Assembly (NCBI GenBank): GCA_024741835.1
Contig: JAENRP010000307.1
Location: 30,608-52,980, forward strand
DNA: 22,373 bases
From: Diplocarpon mali
Lineage: Eukaryota; Ascomycota; Leotiomycetes; Helotiales; Drepanopezizaceae
Reading direction: 5' to 3'
Numbering within the stretch: the first letter of the stretch is position 1; each line of letters begins with the position of its first letter. Positions 1 to 10,080 of this stretch are shown one piece after another. A model generated the notes under the pieces. That model was not told the DNA's origin. It did no database searches and was given only the letters and a program-made list of their open reading frames with translations. Made by a program: the position numbers and the translations under genes.

Positions 1-36
1 CCCCCTAGCCACAAACAGCTACAAACCGCTTTGCAG

Positions 37-197
37 GCAAGGCAGGACAAGGGCTCCCATCATCTCCAACAGGCGAGGAAGAATACCTGCTGCGCAAGAG
101 GGGCCTCTCCCCGTCTCCTCCGCTGCCGTCTGAAAGGAGGCCGTGGTCGAAGGAGGATCGGGAAAAGGGCGAGCTCGAGGGAGGGTGGCATGCCTAG
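37..197 (+). CDS. possible terminal exon of an unrecognised gene (partial at left edge)
   Basis: An open frame reaches a TAG at 195-197 and has a protein-like, charged composition: it includes TGEEEYLLRKRG and then a Pro/Ser stretch, and it ends GELEGGWHA. It is preceded by TTTGCAG at 30-36, which would serve as a 3' splice acceptor and would put the exon start at 37 in phase 1. The same frame has an in-frame stop at 6-8, so a coding reading needs that splice. A second frame over the same bases is also open, so this is only a candidate. I do not recognise the family; the rest of the gene would lie left of the window. Confidence 0.3.
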
Positions 198-1201
198 AGA
201 CGCAAGGTCTTGACGCACGCGGTCAGGCTATGCGCTATGTAGAGGCGGGGGGCCAGAGCTGGCTGCCTCCACCAGAGCAGCATCTGGCGTCCAGCGGTGG
301 CTATATCGCTCAGAAGTAACCTCGTAGGCGTAGGGCATCCTGTTTGATCCCTTTCGATCCCTCTAGATGAGACTTCATGCTAATTAACTTATGGGTAAGT
401 TATCCTACACGGCCAACCGCTATGAGCAGAATAAGCGCTCTTGACAAAAAAAAAAGCAGAGAAATGGAGTTTTCCTCGAATACTGAAGGTTGACCAGTTA
501 CTTCTTGAAAAAGCTTCAAAGCTCATGATAGTTGAGAATCAAATATAAAATCTCTTTTACTGTATTGAGTTGTGAAAGTTTGTCGAGAAAATCATCTCTT
601 GATATGTAGAATCTCATTGGATAATCATATGCTTCTTCATCTGTGAAATTTTATCATGAAACCATTTGCCTATATCAGCTCGAGATAACCTGAAAAAAGG
701 GACTGTATTGCTAACTTATACATGTACTGCCAGGATGCACTTGAAACAGCCGCAAGTGCCAGTCTCCTAGCGCTCTGACAGGTGCAAACAAACCTGCAGA
801 TGTCGCTTCTGATTCTCGACTAAGATATAGAAATTAACCCTCATATAATGATCCTGTTGAAAAACGCAGCTAAAATACCACCGGTCACTTACACCCTGTC
901 GCCACACCACATATAATCCGTCTCACCGCGATCGGTCTTCCTTTTTTTTTTTAAATTTCCCGACCCTAGCTTTCCCAATCCGCTCCCAGGTTCGCCGTCT
1001 CTGTCGCTATGCATCCAGCAGCCAGAAGCCCAACGCCGCCTACCAATTGTTGATCCAGACCCAGACCCAGACCCAATTCCCAACACCGACCTATGCAATA
1101 TATACAAACCCGTAGCGAACCAGCCCCGCCAAGAATTAAAAGGGATGCATGCAGTCCCCCAATGCCATCAGAAGAATGCCTCTCAGGCTGTGGGCGTCTG
1201 C
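198..1201. other. intergenic region, 3' side of the GH76 gene
   Basis: I see no gene here. The first 150 bases are GC-rich and 400-880 is AT-rich. A run of T lies near 941-951, and three tandem copies of CCAGAC lie at 1055-1072. The part next to 1201 should hold the 3' UTR and polyadenylation region of the GH76 gene, which is read leftwards. Confidence 0.5.
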
Positions 1202-2745
1202 TCAGAAGTTCATCCACCATGTCATGGCAGTAAAGCTCACCAGCACCAGAGCCGTCAAGATCCCCGCCCCGGCTTTGTCACCAGTCGTCGCCGGAGTCAG
1301 CGGGTTGTACGTGTTCGAATAATCAGAGCCTGCGCTCGGATCACCGACACTCGTCCCGCCAGTGGCGTTCGAGACTGGCCCGGCGACTCGGGTGATCAGG
1401 TTACTTTGGACGATTTCCAGCGCCGCCATCTGCTGCCCGACACCATAGCTGCCATCCCAGGTAGCGCCCATGGTCCATTTCAAGCCGCATGTCCTGCCAT
1501 TGTCGCCGCCGGAGCATTGAAGGGCGGCAGCCTTGGCGCTGGGCGCGAGTTTAGCCATGATGAGGTCCGAGGTGTGAGGCGCCATTTTGGTGGTTGCTGC
1601 CATCCAGCGGGAGAGGTAGGCCTTGAAGGAGTGCTGGTCTACGTTGCACAGACCGTTGTTCTCGCAGGCCACCTCCTGCATGATGTTGTCTTTCGGGAAG
1701 AACACGTCTAGGCCCTTGACCAGCCCGTCTAGACGGGTCTTCCAGATCGCAGCGCCGTTGGTGTGGTTGTACATGGTGGCTGCCCCTAGCAGCATCGCCC
1801 CGGCGTTGTAGGTCCATTGAATGCGATTCAGTCTCGTGCAGTTGATCAGATCGTCGGAACCGTCGTACACGTAGTAACTCTTATCCAAGAGGCCGATGTT
1901 CTCCATCCATTCGTACGTCTTCTCCGCCCAGTCGGAATACGTATTGTTCCCGGTGTACTTTGCAAGTCGCGAGGCAAGGTTAAAGAAGCAGCCGTTGGAT
2001 ATGGAATTTTTATAATTGTAGCCATTGTTAAATGTGAAGATCTGCCACTTCAAGCCTCCACCGCACTTTTCTGTATCCCATCGCGGGGCTTGCGTGTTGA
2101 AGACTGCCTGGGCGAGAGCAAGCCACTGTGGTTGATCGGCCGGCGGATTCGGAAAGTTGACCTCTGCCGCGGTCATGGCTGCCAGGCCCCAGAATGCTTG
2201 ATCATCATTCCCCTCGGTCTTGGTTTGGTTGGGTGTCATGTAGTCTCGCTTGGGTCCAACCTGCCACAGCAGCGCCTGAGTCGTTACATCCACGTAGCTC
2301 GGATCCCCCGTGTAGTACCAGTAATCTGCATTCTAGGTTAGCCTGCGAACTTCGGCACCGCGGTATCCAGTTCCAGGCGTACATACCCACCATGGCGCCG
2401 AACATTGCCCCTGCTTCCCACCTGCGACCCGTCAGTACGTCTGGCAAGAGAGTCGGGGGTGGTCGGGTGGTCCACGTACCAGTAGTAAGGCGGCGGAAGG
2501 TTCCCCGGCGTCCCTCCTGTCTGGTTGCCGTTGTAGTAGGTCATCATATCGAAGGCGAGTGTGCTCGACACGGACTTGATAGAATCTGACGAGACGTAAG
2601 CCAAGAGGTCCAAGGAGTTGGCTGTCCATGGCGCGCACCACTGCCACTTACCGGGAGAGCTTAAATCCAGAGTCAAGGCATTGACGACTTGGCTTCCGGC
2701 GAGAGAGGCCAGAATGGCCCTCGGCAAGCTGCGTGACGGCCGCAT
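1202..2745 (-). CDS. GPI-anchored GH76 mannan endo-1,6-alpha-mannosidase (Dfg5/Dcw1 type)
   Basis: The enzyme belongs to glycoside hydrolase family 76. In fungi, Dfg5/Dcw1 proteins act at the plasma membrane/cell wall and are thought to transfer GPI-anchored mannoproteins onto wall glucan. My model joins 2745-2652, 2585-2480, 2421-2387 and 2325-1202, giving 452 aa, which is normal for the family. Introns of 66, 58 and 61 nt have GTAAGT, GTACGT and GTATGT donors and CAG acceptors. Splicing restores the family stretches [21 protein letters not shown] and DYWYYTGD. A signal peptide covers about residues 1-23. The GH76 catalytic aspartate pair sits in GNDDQAFWG (D119, D120). A Ser/Thr/Gly-rich linker follows the catalytic domain. 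The last 23 residues are hydrophobic, as expected for a GPI-attachment signal. No key residue is missing. Which paralogue it is (Dfg5 or Dcw1) cannot be told from sequence alone. Confidence 0.93.
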
Positions 2746-4560
2746 CGTGAGGATGATGTGCCCCGAGGGCTGGATGCATGCAAGAGGTGCTCGATGCTTT
2801 CAGAATCGACTCATTCGTGGTGTGACGTCGCACCGCAACGGTACCCGGAGAGGAATGTTCTTGGTGGTCGCCAATGTACAGGTGACGCTCGGTAACATCA
2901 AGAGACGGTCCCTCTTTCTCGGGATCGAGTCGGTGGTTGAGCTTGGTTCGGTGGGTAAGTTATATTCGCGAGAACGTGGCGGGTGCAGGCCAACGAGCGG
3001 CAGGTATTCCCCGAGACCCAAATTCGGAGGTTCACGTCTTGTGCTGGTGACAACAAACGAGTACGCGGTGGCGGAAAAGGAATGCGGATCTGGGATTGTT
3101 ACCTGGGCCGGTCTGATAATGCCTCGATCAGGTCCGGTAGACCGAAGGTATAGATAGATACCTCCAAGGTGAGGAGGCTATTTTACCACGGTGAAGATGA
3201 CGAGTTCATAACGAAGGAGCGGATCGGGGGGGGGAGAAAGTCCGAAGTGGAACGGGCAGCCAGTTGGGCGAGGGGAGGATCCACCTCTGCCAGAGGCCTC
3301 TGCTCGTACTCTGCTGAGCTGGATGCGCCGGCTTTCTTCTCAACAGATGCGAGAAAGTATGGGAGGAATAAGCTTCACCGGACTGTCCTGTGCTGACCCG
3401 TACTGGAGCCAGGTGAGTAGCTAGAAGTATGAAGGATTGTAGCGTGCAGCTTCGGAACTGGCAATGATTCTCCGCCCAGGAGCAGAGGTGGCTTGACACG
3501 GAGGGGGGAGGGAGACAAGAGCAAAAGAGAGCGGCCGGCGACGAGGAGAGCGGCGGGCCTCTCGCGCCGACGCCGTCTCATTCCTGTCGCGAGGTTTTGC
3601 AGCATTCGCCTCATCCCCTTCCAGAAGACTCAGAATGACGCAAGCGCCATGCTTTCACGGTGCTTGGCAGCCCTGATCAACAAGCACCGGATACTGGAGA
3701 GGGAGAGAGAGAGAGAGAGAGGCTGTTTCGGTGAGGCCGAGACAACTCTATCCTCACGCAGACTCGACGGGACCAGGCGTGCACTGAGCCGCCGCAGGCA
3801 GCTGGCTCCTCGCGATCGATTGGGATCTCGATATATACGGATACAAGGACACATACCCGTCGATGGATATATCCATACGACTCTATGTTTGGCCCCGAGA
3901 GAAGTTGTCGACACGGGGGGAGCTTCTCGGCCTGGCGGTAAAAATAGACGCCGATGATGTGCCGACACATATACTTCCACTTCGCCCCGAGACAGAATAC
4001 TCCGTCCCTGCACCGGGTGGGTCTCACACCTTACCTGGCCCATACGTAAGGTGGGCTGGGTGAAAATCTTTATTTAACCCCATTCAATCCCCAACACCGC
4101 TTCCCTCGCGGACTAGGGAGATGCGATAGCAATTCGCTCTCCGGATGCATATATCTCGTGGCAGATGGCTGGCAACATCCTCTCGCCTTCGCGCTGCTAT
4201 CATCCTCCTGAACTGTCTCGCCAGTTGTCGCACCGGTACGATGCACGGCAGCCTCTCGAGAGCTATGCGGGGGGGGCTTCTTAGCCATACTCCGACGAAT
4301 TCTCCGACTTGGACGAACTGCAGCCGAGTGTTCCGGTCGTCGCCCTCGTGACGATCCGGATTGAGGCATTGGAAAGTGGAGGAAAGGTTCAGCCATCAAA
4401 AGACCGGTACTTCGCCACCGGCCTACAAGGCAATAAACAGCACAAGAAAGTATATTTACATACCTTGCAGGACCAGGGGAAGTCTCTCACACCGCCTACG
4501 CGAGGCAAGGGGCGCGCTGGCAGAATGTCACCCTCGCCTATTTATTTGGAAACCTGATTA
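2746..4560. promoter_or_regulatory. GC-rich upstream region of the GH76 gene, no gene seen
   Basis: This 1.8-kb stretch carries many overlapping open frames on both strands. All are short, Arg/Ser/Pro-rich and unlike any family I know, as expected by chance in GC-rich DNA. It should contain the promoter and 5' leader of the leftward GH76 gene in its first few hundred bases. A GA dinucleotide run lies at 3703-3721. I cannot assign a transcription start or any specific operator. Confidence 0.4.
3703..3721. repeat. (GA)n microsatellite
   Basis: About nine uninterrupted GA dinucleotides, directly preceded by an imperfect GAGAG stretch. It lies in non-coding DNA upstream of the GH76 gene. Such tracts are common in fungal promoters and no function is implied. 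Confidence 0.85.
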
Positions 4561-5390
4561 ACATGGCACAAGGCCGTAAGGCACACACGCATATCCCACA
4601 CCTGCGCTGCTTTTGCCGAGCTGGTGAGGTATGGGAAATATGTAATCTGTAAGATGACAAAACAACTAATGACGAACAGGATGATAAGCAGAGGCTGCAC
4701 TATCTCATGTCGAAACCACGCAGAGCATATCGTTTCATGTCGTGATAACCCCCAAGAGCATCTAGTAACATAACCACTAGTATCTCACTCCCATGTCGGG
4801 TAGTCTGCCTAAAATGGGGGTTTTGCTATAGTAAAGTGGCAGGTATGCTCGAAGACAGCGGGAAGGTCGGGGACCGAAGGCACAGTAGACTAGAAACTGA
4901 GGCAGAGGCACGCCTTGTGGCCTCACGCCATCTAAACCGATTCCTAGCCATCTAATATGTCCAGCGGCCAAGTAGACAGGTATGTTTCTGTGACTTCATC
5001 GCAGGCTATAGAGTACACAAAGAATACATGAGGACATATTTAATCTTGCAAAGGCACCCTGAGCTACCCTTGCAAATCAATTCATACTGTATTTGTTAAG
5101 CCCATGACAAAATAGTATGTACCAAAGTAGGTAAGTGTGTGCTTTGCAGGGTGCAGAACGAAGCTTGACTCCCGAGTGGTTCTATGCCCTTGTTTGGTTT
5201 GATATCATGGCGAGGATCGGTGGAGTATTATAACCCGTCAGCTCCAAGGGATACATATCAGGCGCGCCTGACTTGGGAAGGCAATAGTACATTAAACACT
5301 TGTCTATACTGGAGTTTGTAGAGAGTTGGATATTAATCTTTACACATAGAAGCACATGTGGAAAATTATACTATCAAAGCCTTATAGTTG
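4561..5390. other. start of AT-rich gene desert, nothing recognised
   Basis: Base composition shifts here from the GC-rich region on the left to AT-rich DNA with frequent stops in all frames. The longest open frame, 64 codons, has no recognisable features. I see no RNA gene, transposase or reverse-transcriptase motif. The DNA could be old repeat sequence, but this part shows no internal match that I could find. Confidence 0.45.
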
Positions 5391-5475
5391 ATGCACAATG
5401 AAGCTAAGCGTCCTACGCCCTATACTCCCCTTGCAACTGGCAGGTGACGATACACCACCGCCGTTCCAAAGTAGG
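5391..5475 (+). repeat. degenerate dispersed repeat R1, copy 1
   Basis: This segment aligns with 8244-8345 in the same orientation. Shared blocks include CACAATG, AAGC.AAGCGTCC, CCTTGCAA.CGGCAGGT (one mismatch in copy 1) and ATACAC.ACCG. The copies are diverged, with small gaps and mainly transition differences. No open frame spans it. It is likely a fragment of an old transposable element. The alignment was made by eye. Confidence 0.6.
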
Positions 5476-6146
5476 AGCTCCTACGTACCTGCTTGCTTCT
5501 CTAATTACTCGGGGGTTGGTTGGGCTAGTAAAATATATCTCATTTGCTAAGCAAAAGCAAGATAATAGTAGCGGCAGAGTCTGATCCAAACTGATTCGAA
5601 TTTCTGAAATCCACAAATAGCCAAGAACATCTAAACTGACAGGGCGACGACGACTCGAAACCTGTACGCAGCATCTCCTACGAACTTGCAGGCTCTTTAA
5701 GAGTTTGTGGAGCCGAGATTAAGTCCTTTCGACTACGAAATAATCAAACCCCGAGTCGAATGAAGCTAGCACTTTTCGAAAGCTTCGGAATGAAATTTTT
5801 TCTTACTAACTCTTTCATAAATACCCTTTAGTTTCGAACTCCACTCGCGTACTTTAGAATTATTCAAATATATACCTATAATTAGAGGAAAGCCTTGATA
5901 AAGGATACGAAAGGGAAAAAGGCAGGTTATTGTATAGAAGGGGGAAGAGGAAGGAAAAGGATACATTTTAAAGAATTTCTATTATAAAAGTCGACAAGGA
6001 TTATAATCGAGAGCCGCCGCCTACTTGCAAGACGCTTGACATAATCAAATAAGTAGCCGCTATAAGCATAAAGGGCTTATCCTAGAATCAAGAATCTAAG
6101 GCGACTCTATCAAGGCACCTTTCGAGAACGTAGTCGCCTAAGACCT
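5476..6146. pseudogene. possible decayed internal region of an LTR retroelement
   Basis: This stretch lies directly 5' of the polypurine tract and LTR at 6147-6358, so by position it would be the 3' end of the element's internal region. It is AT-rich with stops in every frame. In one frame just before the polypurine tract, between stops, the residues KAPFENVVA can be read. They only vaguely resemble the end of a chromodomain-type integrase tail. No RT, RNase H or integrase core can be read, so the assignment rests mainly on position. Confidence 0.25.
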
Positions 6147-6158
6147 AGGGGGGAGAAG
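6147..6158 (+). other. polypurine tract next to a 3' LTR
   Basis: Twelve uninterrupted purines (AGGGGGGAGAAG) are followed immediately by TGTCAAC. A purine tract abutting a TG dinucleotide is the standard arrangement for plus-strand priming at the 3' LTR of LTR retrotransposons. Confidence 0.5.
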
Positions 6159-6358
6159 TGTCAACTAAGGTAGGTTAGACTCTTATCTAGTAAGGAACCA
6201 TAAGTACAGTAGGCTAAAGAGTGAAACACATGTAGTTTTTTATACTAGTTTTCTCCTTATACCTAATCCGAGCATAGCGTTTGCCGCTTATGCTATATAG
6301 TTTAGAGCTAATATAGCATAATGAAAGGAAAGAAAAAGAAAAAGAATCTAAATTAACA
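6159..6358 (+). mobile_element. probable 3' LTR of a decayed LTR retrotransposon
   Basis: The 200-bp segment starts TGTCAA directly after a polypurine tract. It ends TTAACA, the inverted form of the start with one transition. The length suits a short fungal LTR. I could not find a matching 5' LTR in the window, so no element can be bounded. Either the remaining part has decayed beyond recognition or this is a fragment. The superfamily cannot be decided. The 3' boundary is less certain than the 5' one. Confidence 0.45.
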
Positions 6359-8243
6359 CCTGACTATACCAAACTACTAAACCACTCAAGCCATGTAGAT
6401 GTTGCATCTTTAGAATTTAAGGGCTTTTAAGACTACAGCTCCAGCGCCAGATTCCCCTAATCCCCCGTACTGTCTACAAAGAAGCCACATGCTCAGCTGG
6501 TTGCTGGTGTAGAGGGCCGAAAACATCGGAATCATGTGATAGGACGTCATGAGACTGGCACAAGTCGATTAAGGGATAAATACGTAGTCTACAGTATACC
6601 TTGAAAAGCAAGCAAGGAACCAACCTTTATACCTCTTATACTCAGGTCTTGTTCCCAAATCTCCACCGAGGCTTGCCCAATTGTAGTGCTCCCTCCCCTT
6701 GTTTTGGTTCTTTAGAAGAGCCTTGCGATGTCTTCGACCCCCCTTGTCCCTCTACTAGAGCAGCTATTTCTTAGGATGGCTTCCCTGGCCAGCCACCGCA
6801 ATTTGAAGCGCATAATTTAGAAGTATCTCGTGGTTCGAGGGCCGCTGCCACCAGGGCAGGAAGATCTTGGTTGCTACGTCGCACCTTATCTGCCTTGGGT
6901 GCTGGAGCGTTGAGCTGAAAATTTCAGTATCTACCTGCTAGTTGGGGTTGGAGTTCACATACAGGACTAGCGTAGACAGTGCTGATAGAAGAGGCCAGAA
7001 ACAGGACAAGGGCTGATTTGAAAAGCATATTGATTCTTGGAAGGAGTTTGATGTAGAACAGTCCAGAGTAGCTTTATACAGACGTAAGATGAAGTTCGGG
7101 TATCTTGGATAGTATGGAAGTGACTGGTGCAGGACAATTTTATATAGGTCTCCCTCTCCGGCTGGGCGGATGTCGTTATATACACTTCGTCCAAAGGCCG
7201 AGGAAACGTTGTTTTAGCTTGTTTTACATGGATGAATCAGAGTGCATGTACAGGGATAAATATACTTTCTTATATAAATGTAGTGTTTGCCTAGCATGCA
7301 ACGAACTCAGGTTGAACGCAATCCGTGACAGGCTAAGTACGATGTAAATACTGGCACCTCTGTCCAGTGAAGCTACTTAGTATCATGGGTAAATAATGTA
7401 CAATTCTAGGCCGTGCACACTAGATACTTGGCAATGCTGCTTTTACAATTTCCTAACCCATTGAATAAGGTGTTTTCGTTATAGAGTATTTAAGTGAGCT
7501 TTACAGCCTCAAAGATAATATTAAGGAGTCAATCGAGTCCGTAGAGCGTACTAAACTTGACGTCGAGTAAGGTTCAATTGAAGGGCGATCTGATCTTAAG
7601 TCCAACCGGCATCAAAATAAAGAGTCTGACAGCGTACTCGTTCGTCACGAGAGGTCTGTTTTATAGGTGTCTTTGGAGTCGGTATACTAAATGAAGAATC
7701 CATATTGAAAGCGTTGATTTTCAGTGCAAAAAGCGGCGAATCGTTATAGATAAATCATTGGCTATACCCTCTGTATATGAGCCCTGTTAATGGAAACCGG
7801 TAGAATTACGCACAGACAGCACTTGTACATTATTTCGGGCATGTACTAAGTAGTCTTACCACAGCGGCGAAATATTGTAATCTTTAAATTGCAGGGGGTA
7901 AGAGAGGAGGCCGCCTAACTCAAGAAGGTAGTGATACACCTAACACTTGTCTGAACAAGCATGTGCTTTACTTCGCAAAATAACAAATCTCACGCTACCT
8001 AGGTTAGGCCGATTTTTTTTGTCAGAATGTATATCCAAACATCAGTCACTCTCTGGCACAAGCGAAATGTCTGTTTTAGACTCTGTATAGAAGTCAGTAT
8101 CAATATTATTTGATATCTACTAACGTGTCTTGGAGTTTCAGTATACAAGAAGCACCATTTCTAGACCTACATAATATGTTTTTAAAGCTTCCGATTTGAA
8201 ATGAAGTGCAGATTAAAGTAGAATCATACTATGAGGGCATCCT
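6359..8243. other. AT-rich gene desert, no convincing gene
   Basis: No intact gene is seen. The only oddity is a short interrupted frame at 6728-6913, listed separately. Around 6580-6660 the DNA looks loosely like a promoter or leader, but no element can be named. Other open frames here, of at most 80 codons, have no recognisable motif and look like chance. Confidence 0.4.
6728..6913 (+). pseudogene. short frame interrupted by one TAG, possible gene relic
   Basis: From ATG 6728 the frame reads 30 codons (MSSTPLVPLLEQLFLRM and on) to a TAG at 6818-6820. It then continues open for 30 more codons to a TGA at 6911-6913. The composition is more protein-like than the surrounding desert, and a C-to-T change of CAG would explain the TAG. 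I do not recognise it. It could be the start of a decayed element ORF or simply chance. Confidence 0.15.
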
Positions 8244-8345
8244 CACAATGAAAGCCCGGTCAAGCCAAGCGTCCCATACCCCATACCCCATACCCCACAA
8301 ACCCTTGCAACCGGCAGGTTGCTATACACTACCGCTGTAGTAAGA
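8244..8345 (+). repeat. degenerate dispersed repeat R1, copy 2
   Basis: This is the partner of 5391-5475 in the same orientation. It contains a local expansion absent from copy 1: three tandem CCCATAC heptamers at 8273-8293 plus a partial fourth. The block CCTTGCAACCGGCAGGT and the following ATACACTACCG match copy 1 with few changes. It may be part of a longer element together with the R2 copy that starts 56 bases downstream. Confidence 0.6.
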
Positions 8346-8400
8346 TAGAACCAAGGCTGACTTCAGTCAATATCATGAGCTAGAAAACTCTTTGGGGCGT

Positions 8401-8630
8401 GATCCACCGTACCTGGAGTAAAAATAAGCAGTATAAAATATATAGCTAGATCGAAGTACTTTCAGTTTCTTTGTCGCATATGGGTTGAGTTTTGAAGCAT
8501 TTGGTTCGCTTCGCCTGCTCACCTCAGTAGGTAGAATTCTTACTTCTCAGAGGACTTATGCCATAGCTCTGATCCGCTGTACTCAGAGGGCCAGAGGGGG
8601 GGATGAGTCTTACCAGCTAGTGATTGGCAG
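8401..8630 (+). repeat. degenerate dispersed repeat R2, copy 1 (GATCCRCYGTAC motif)
   Basis: The sequence starts with GATCCACCGTAC (8401-8412) and has a second form, GATCCGCTGTAC, at 8571-8582. Between and around these it aligns by eye with 21612-21790. The best-kept blocks are TTCGCTT, TAGAAT.C.TACTTCTCAG and TGATCC.CTGTACTC. No protein is encoded. The paired 12-bp motifs at both ends suggest a small non-autonomous element or an LTR/terminal fragment; the right end is vague. Confidence 0.6.
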
Positions 8631-9756
8631 AGGTATATGTATTAGTCTAAGGTAAACTTGTGTGCTGGCCAGTACGAAACCAATACGCAATGCCAATATT
8701 TTGTCAGGTGATAAGACAAGCGAGGCGAGCTCTATAGACCTACCCTCCACCAGACCTGTAGTCAACCCTCTTCTGCAGCCATTCTTCCCTGTTACCGCAC
8801 GGAGCCGGTAGGGAAGCTTTATTCCCGCCACGTCACGTGATAGTACACCATAAAAAGTTATATTTTGGCCCATAAGAGAGATCTTCCCCTACGTCCTCTC
8901 ACTGCCTAGAAGTCTTGAAAAACGGCTTTTCTTTCCATTACAGTGGTAAAGCCTCTGATCCAGCCATTGGTCATTGCTTTTAGCACACGAGCACGTGATT
9001 TATAGCTGCCAAGAATAGAAAACGCTAGGTCTAATTGGTCTACAGTGAGCCTTGGCAATTCTCTTGAACTCCCTACTCTGCAGATCACTAATGCAATGTA
9101 TATTACCTTACCTACCATATATCTACATATACCAATTCGACCTTGAACCAAATATTTATCAGCCATAGACCCCGTCTTACTGTAGTCGGAAACACTTCCT
9201 TTACTATAACAGAATTCCTGCTGCTTGTCTTGCATAACAATTTGAAACTGTTTCTGTATTGAAATCTGTCTGTGTTAAATAAAGATTTAACATACGATAA
9301 AATAAGGAAAAAAAAAACATTCTCAAACACCTATTCACTATAAAGATCAAAGTCATGGCGCACGCCACGTATGAATAAGGAGAAGGCCTACCCGTACAGG
9401 TGAAGATGAATGAAGCTGGTGCACTTATTATTACACTGTAGAATTTTAATGCAGAGATTTGGGAAAGTATCAACTGATTTACTTTTTGACGACTTGATTT
9501 TGCACTTCAACTGGACGTGAAAGACTACAAGAATAAGCGGCATAACAGAGCACGACCTTCCAAAGAATTGCAAAGAAGATTTAGATAGTTTCTTTCACCT
9601 GCCGTTCTATTTCACAGCTCGGCCAAACTCTCCTTTGTTCCGGGCAGCGAACCTAGGCATCCAAGAATCACAGCCACGATCGCGATCACGTGCTAGGATT
9701 CAGCGGCGGTCGATTACGTACGTGCGTACAGATCGAAGGATCGCAATCCAATTCCT
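8631..9756. other. end of gene desert, no gene recognised
   Basis: Two leftward open frames of 87 and 109 codons (8610-8873 and 8906-9235) lie here, but neither shows a domain, signal or codon pattern I can support. CACGTG hexamers occur at 8834-8839 (inside the palindrome TCACGTGA), 8992-8997 and 9687-9692. The right part grades into the synaptobrevin promoter. Confidence 0.4.
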
Positions 9757-10080
9757 ATGAATAGAACGTATATATTGGCTCTTTGTCACCTTTGTGAATT
9801 GAACAGCGGAAAAAAAACACGTCGCACTTTTCGCAGCTTTACCTGGGCAACCCTTCCTAAAATACCTCACACCCTAGGTACTTTCCCGCCTCCCGTTTCG
9901 CAGCTTCCGTACGCCACCTCCGACCCAGCCCAGCCCAAACCTAACAGCCACCTCACAACATCGTCCACCCTCCCTGCCCTACACTACGCCAACACATCTC
10001 CAACCTAAACAAGGCACACACAGCAGTATCTGCTTCTTCTCTACTCGTTCACGCTTCACTCAGACGCACCACCAATCACT
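9757..10080 (+). promoter_or_regulatory. promoter and leader of the synaptobrevin gene
   Basis: Composition becomes C/T-rich over roughly 9840-10080, with tracts such as CTGCTTCTTCTCTACTC just before the ATG. This is typical of 5' leaders of strongly expressed filamentous-fungal genes. A TATATA sequence lies near 9769. The transcription start is not determined. The 83-codon frame starting at 9757 is leader sequence, not a gene. Confidence 0.5.

Noticed and set aside
2618..3157. 179-codon rightward open frame over the GH76 start
   Set aside because: It overlaps the first exons of the well-supported GH76 gene on the other strand and shows no family motif.
5640..5775. Minus-strand segment with a B-box-like GGTTTCGAGTCG
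   Set aside because: I could find no A-box at the right distance and no paired acceptor stem, so it is not a tRNA.
8906..9235. 109-codon leftward frame in the AT-rich desert
   Set aside because: It has no domain or signal, and its extent is plausible by chance in 5 kb.
9275..9292. Inverted repeat TGTTAAA/TTTAACA around 9273-9292
   Set aside because: A 7-bp stem in very AT-rich DNA is expected by chance; there is no terminator or element context.
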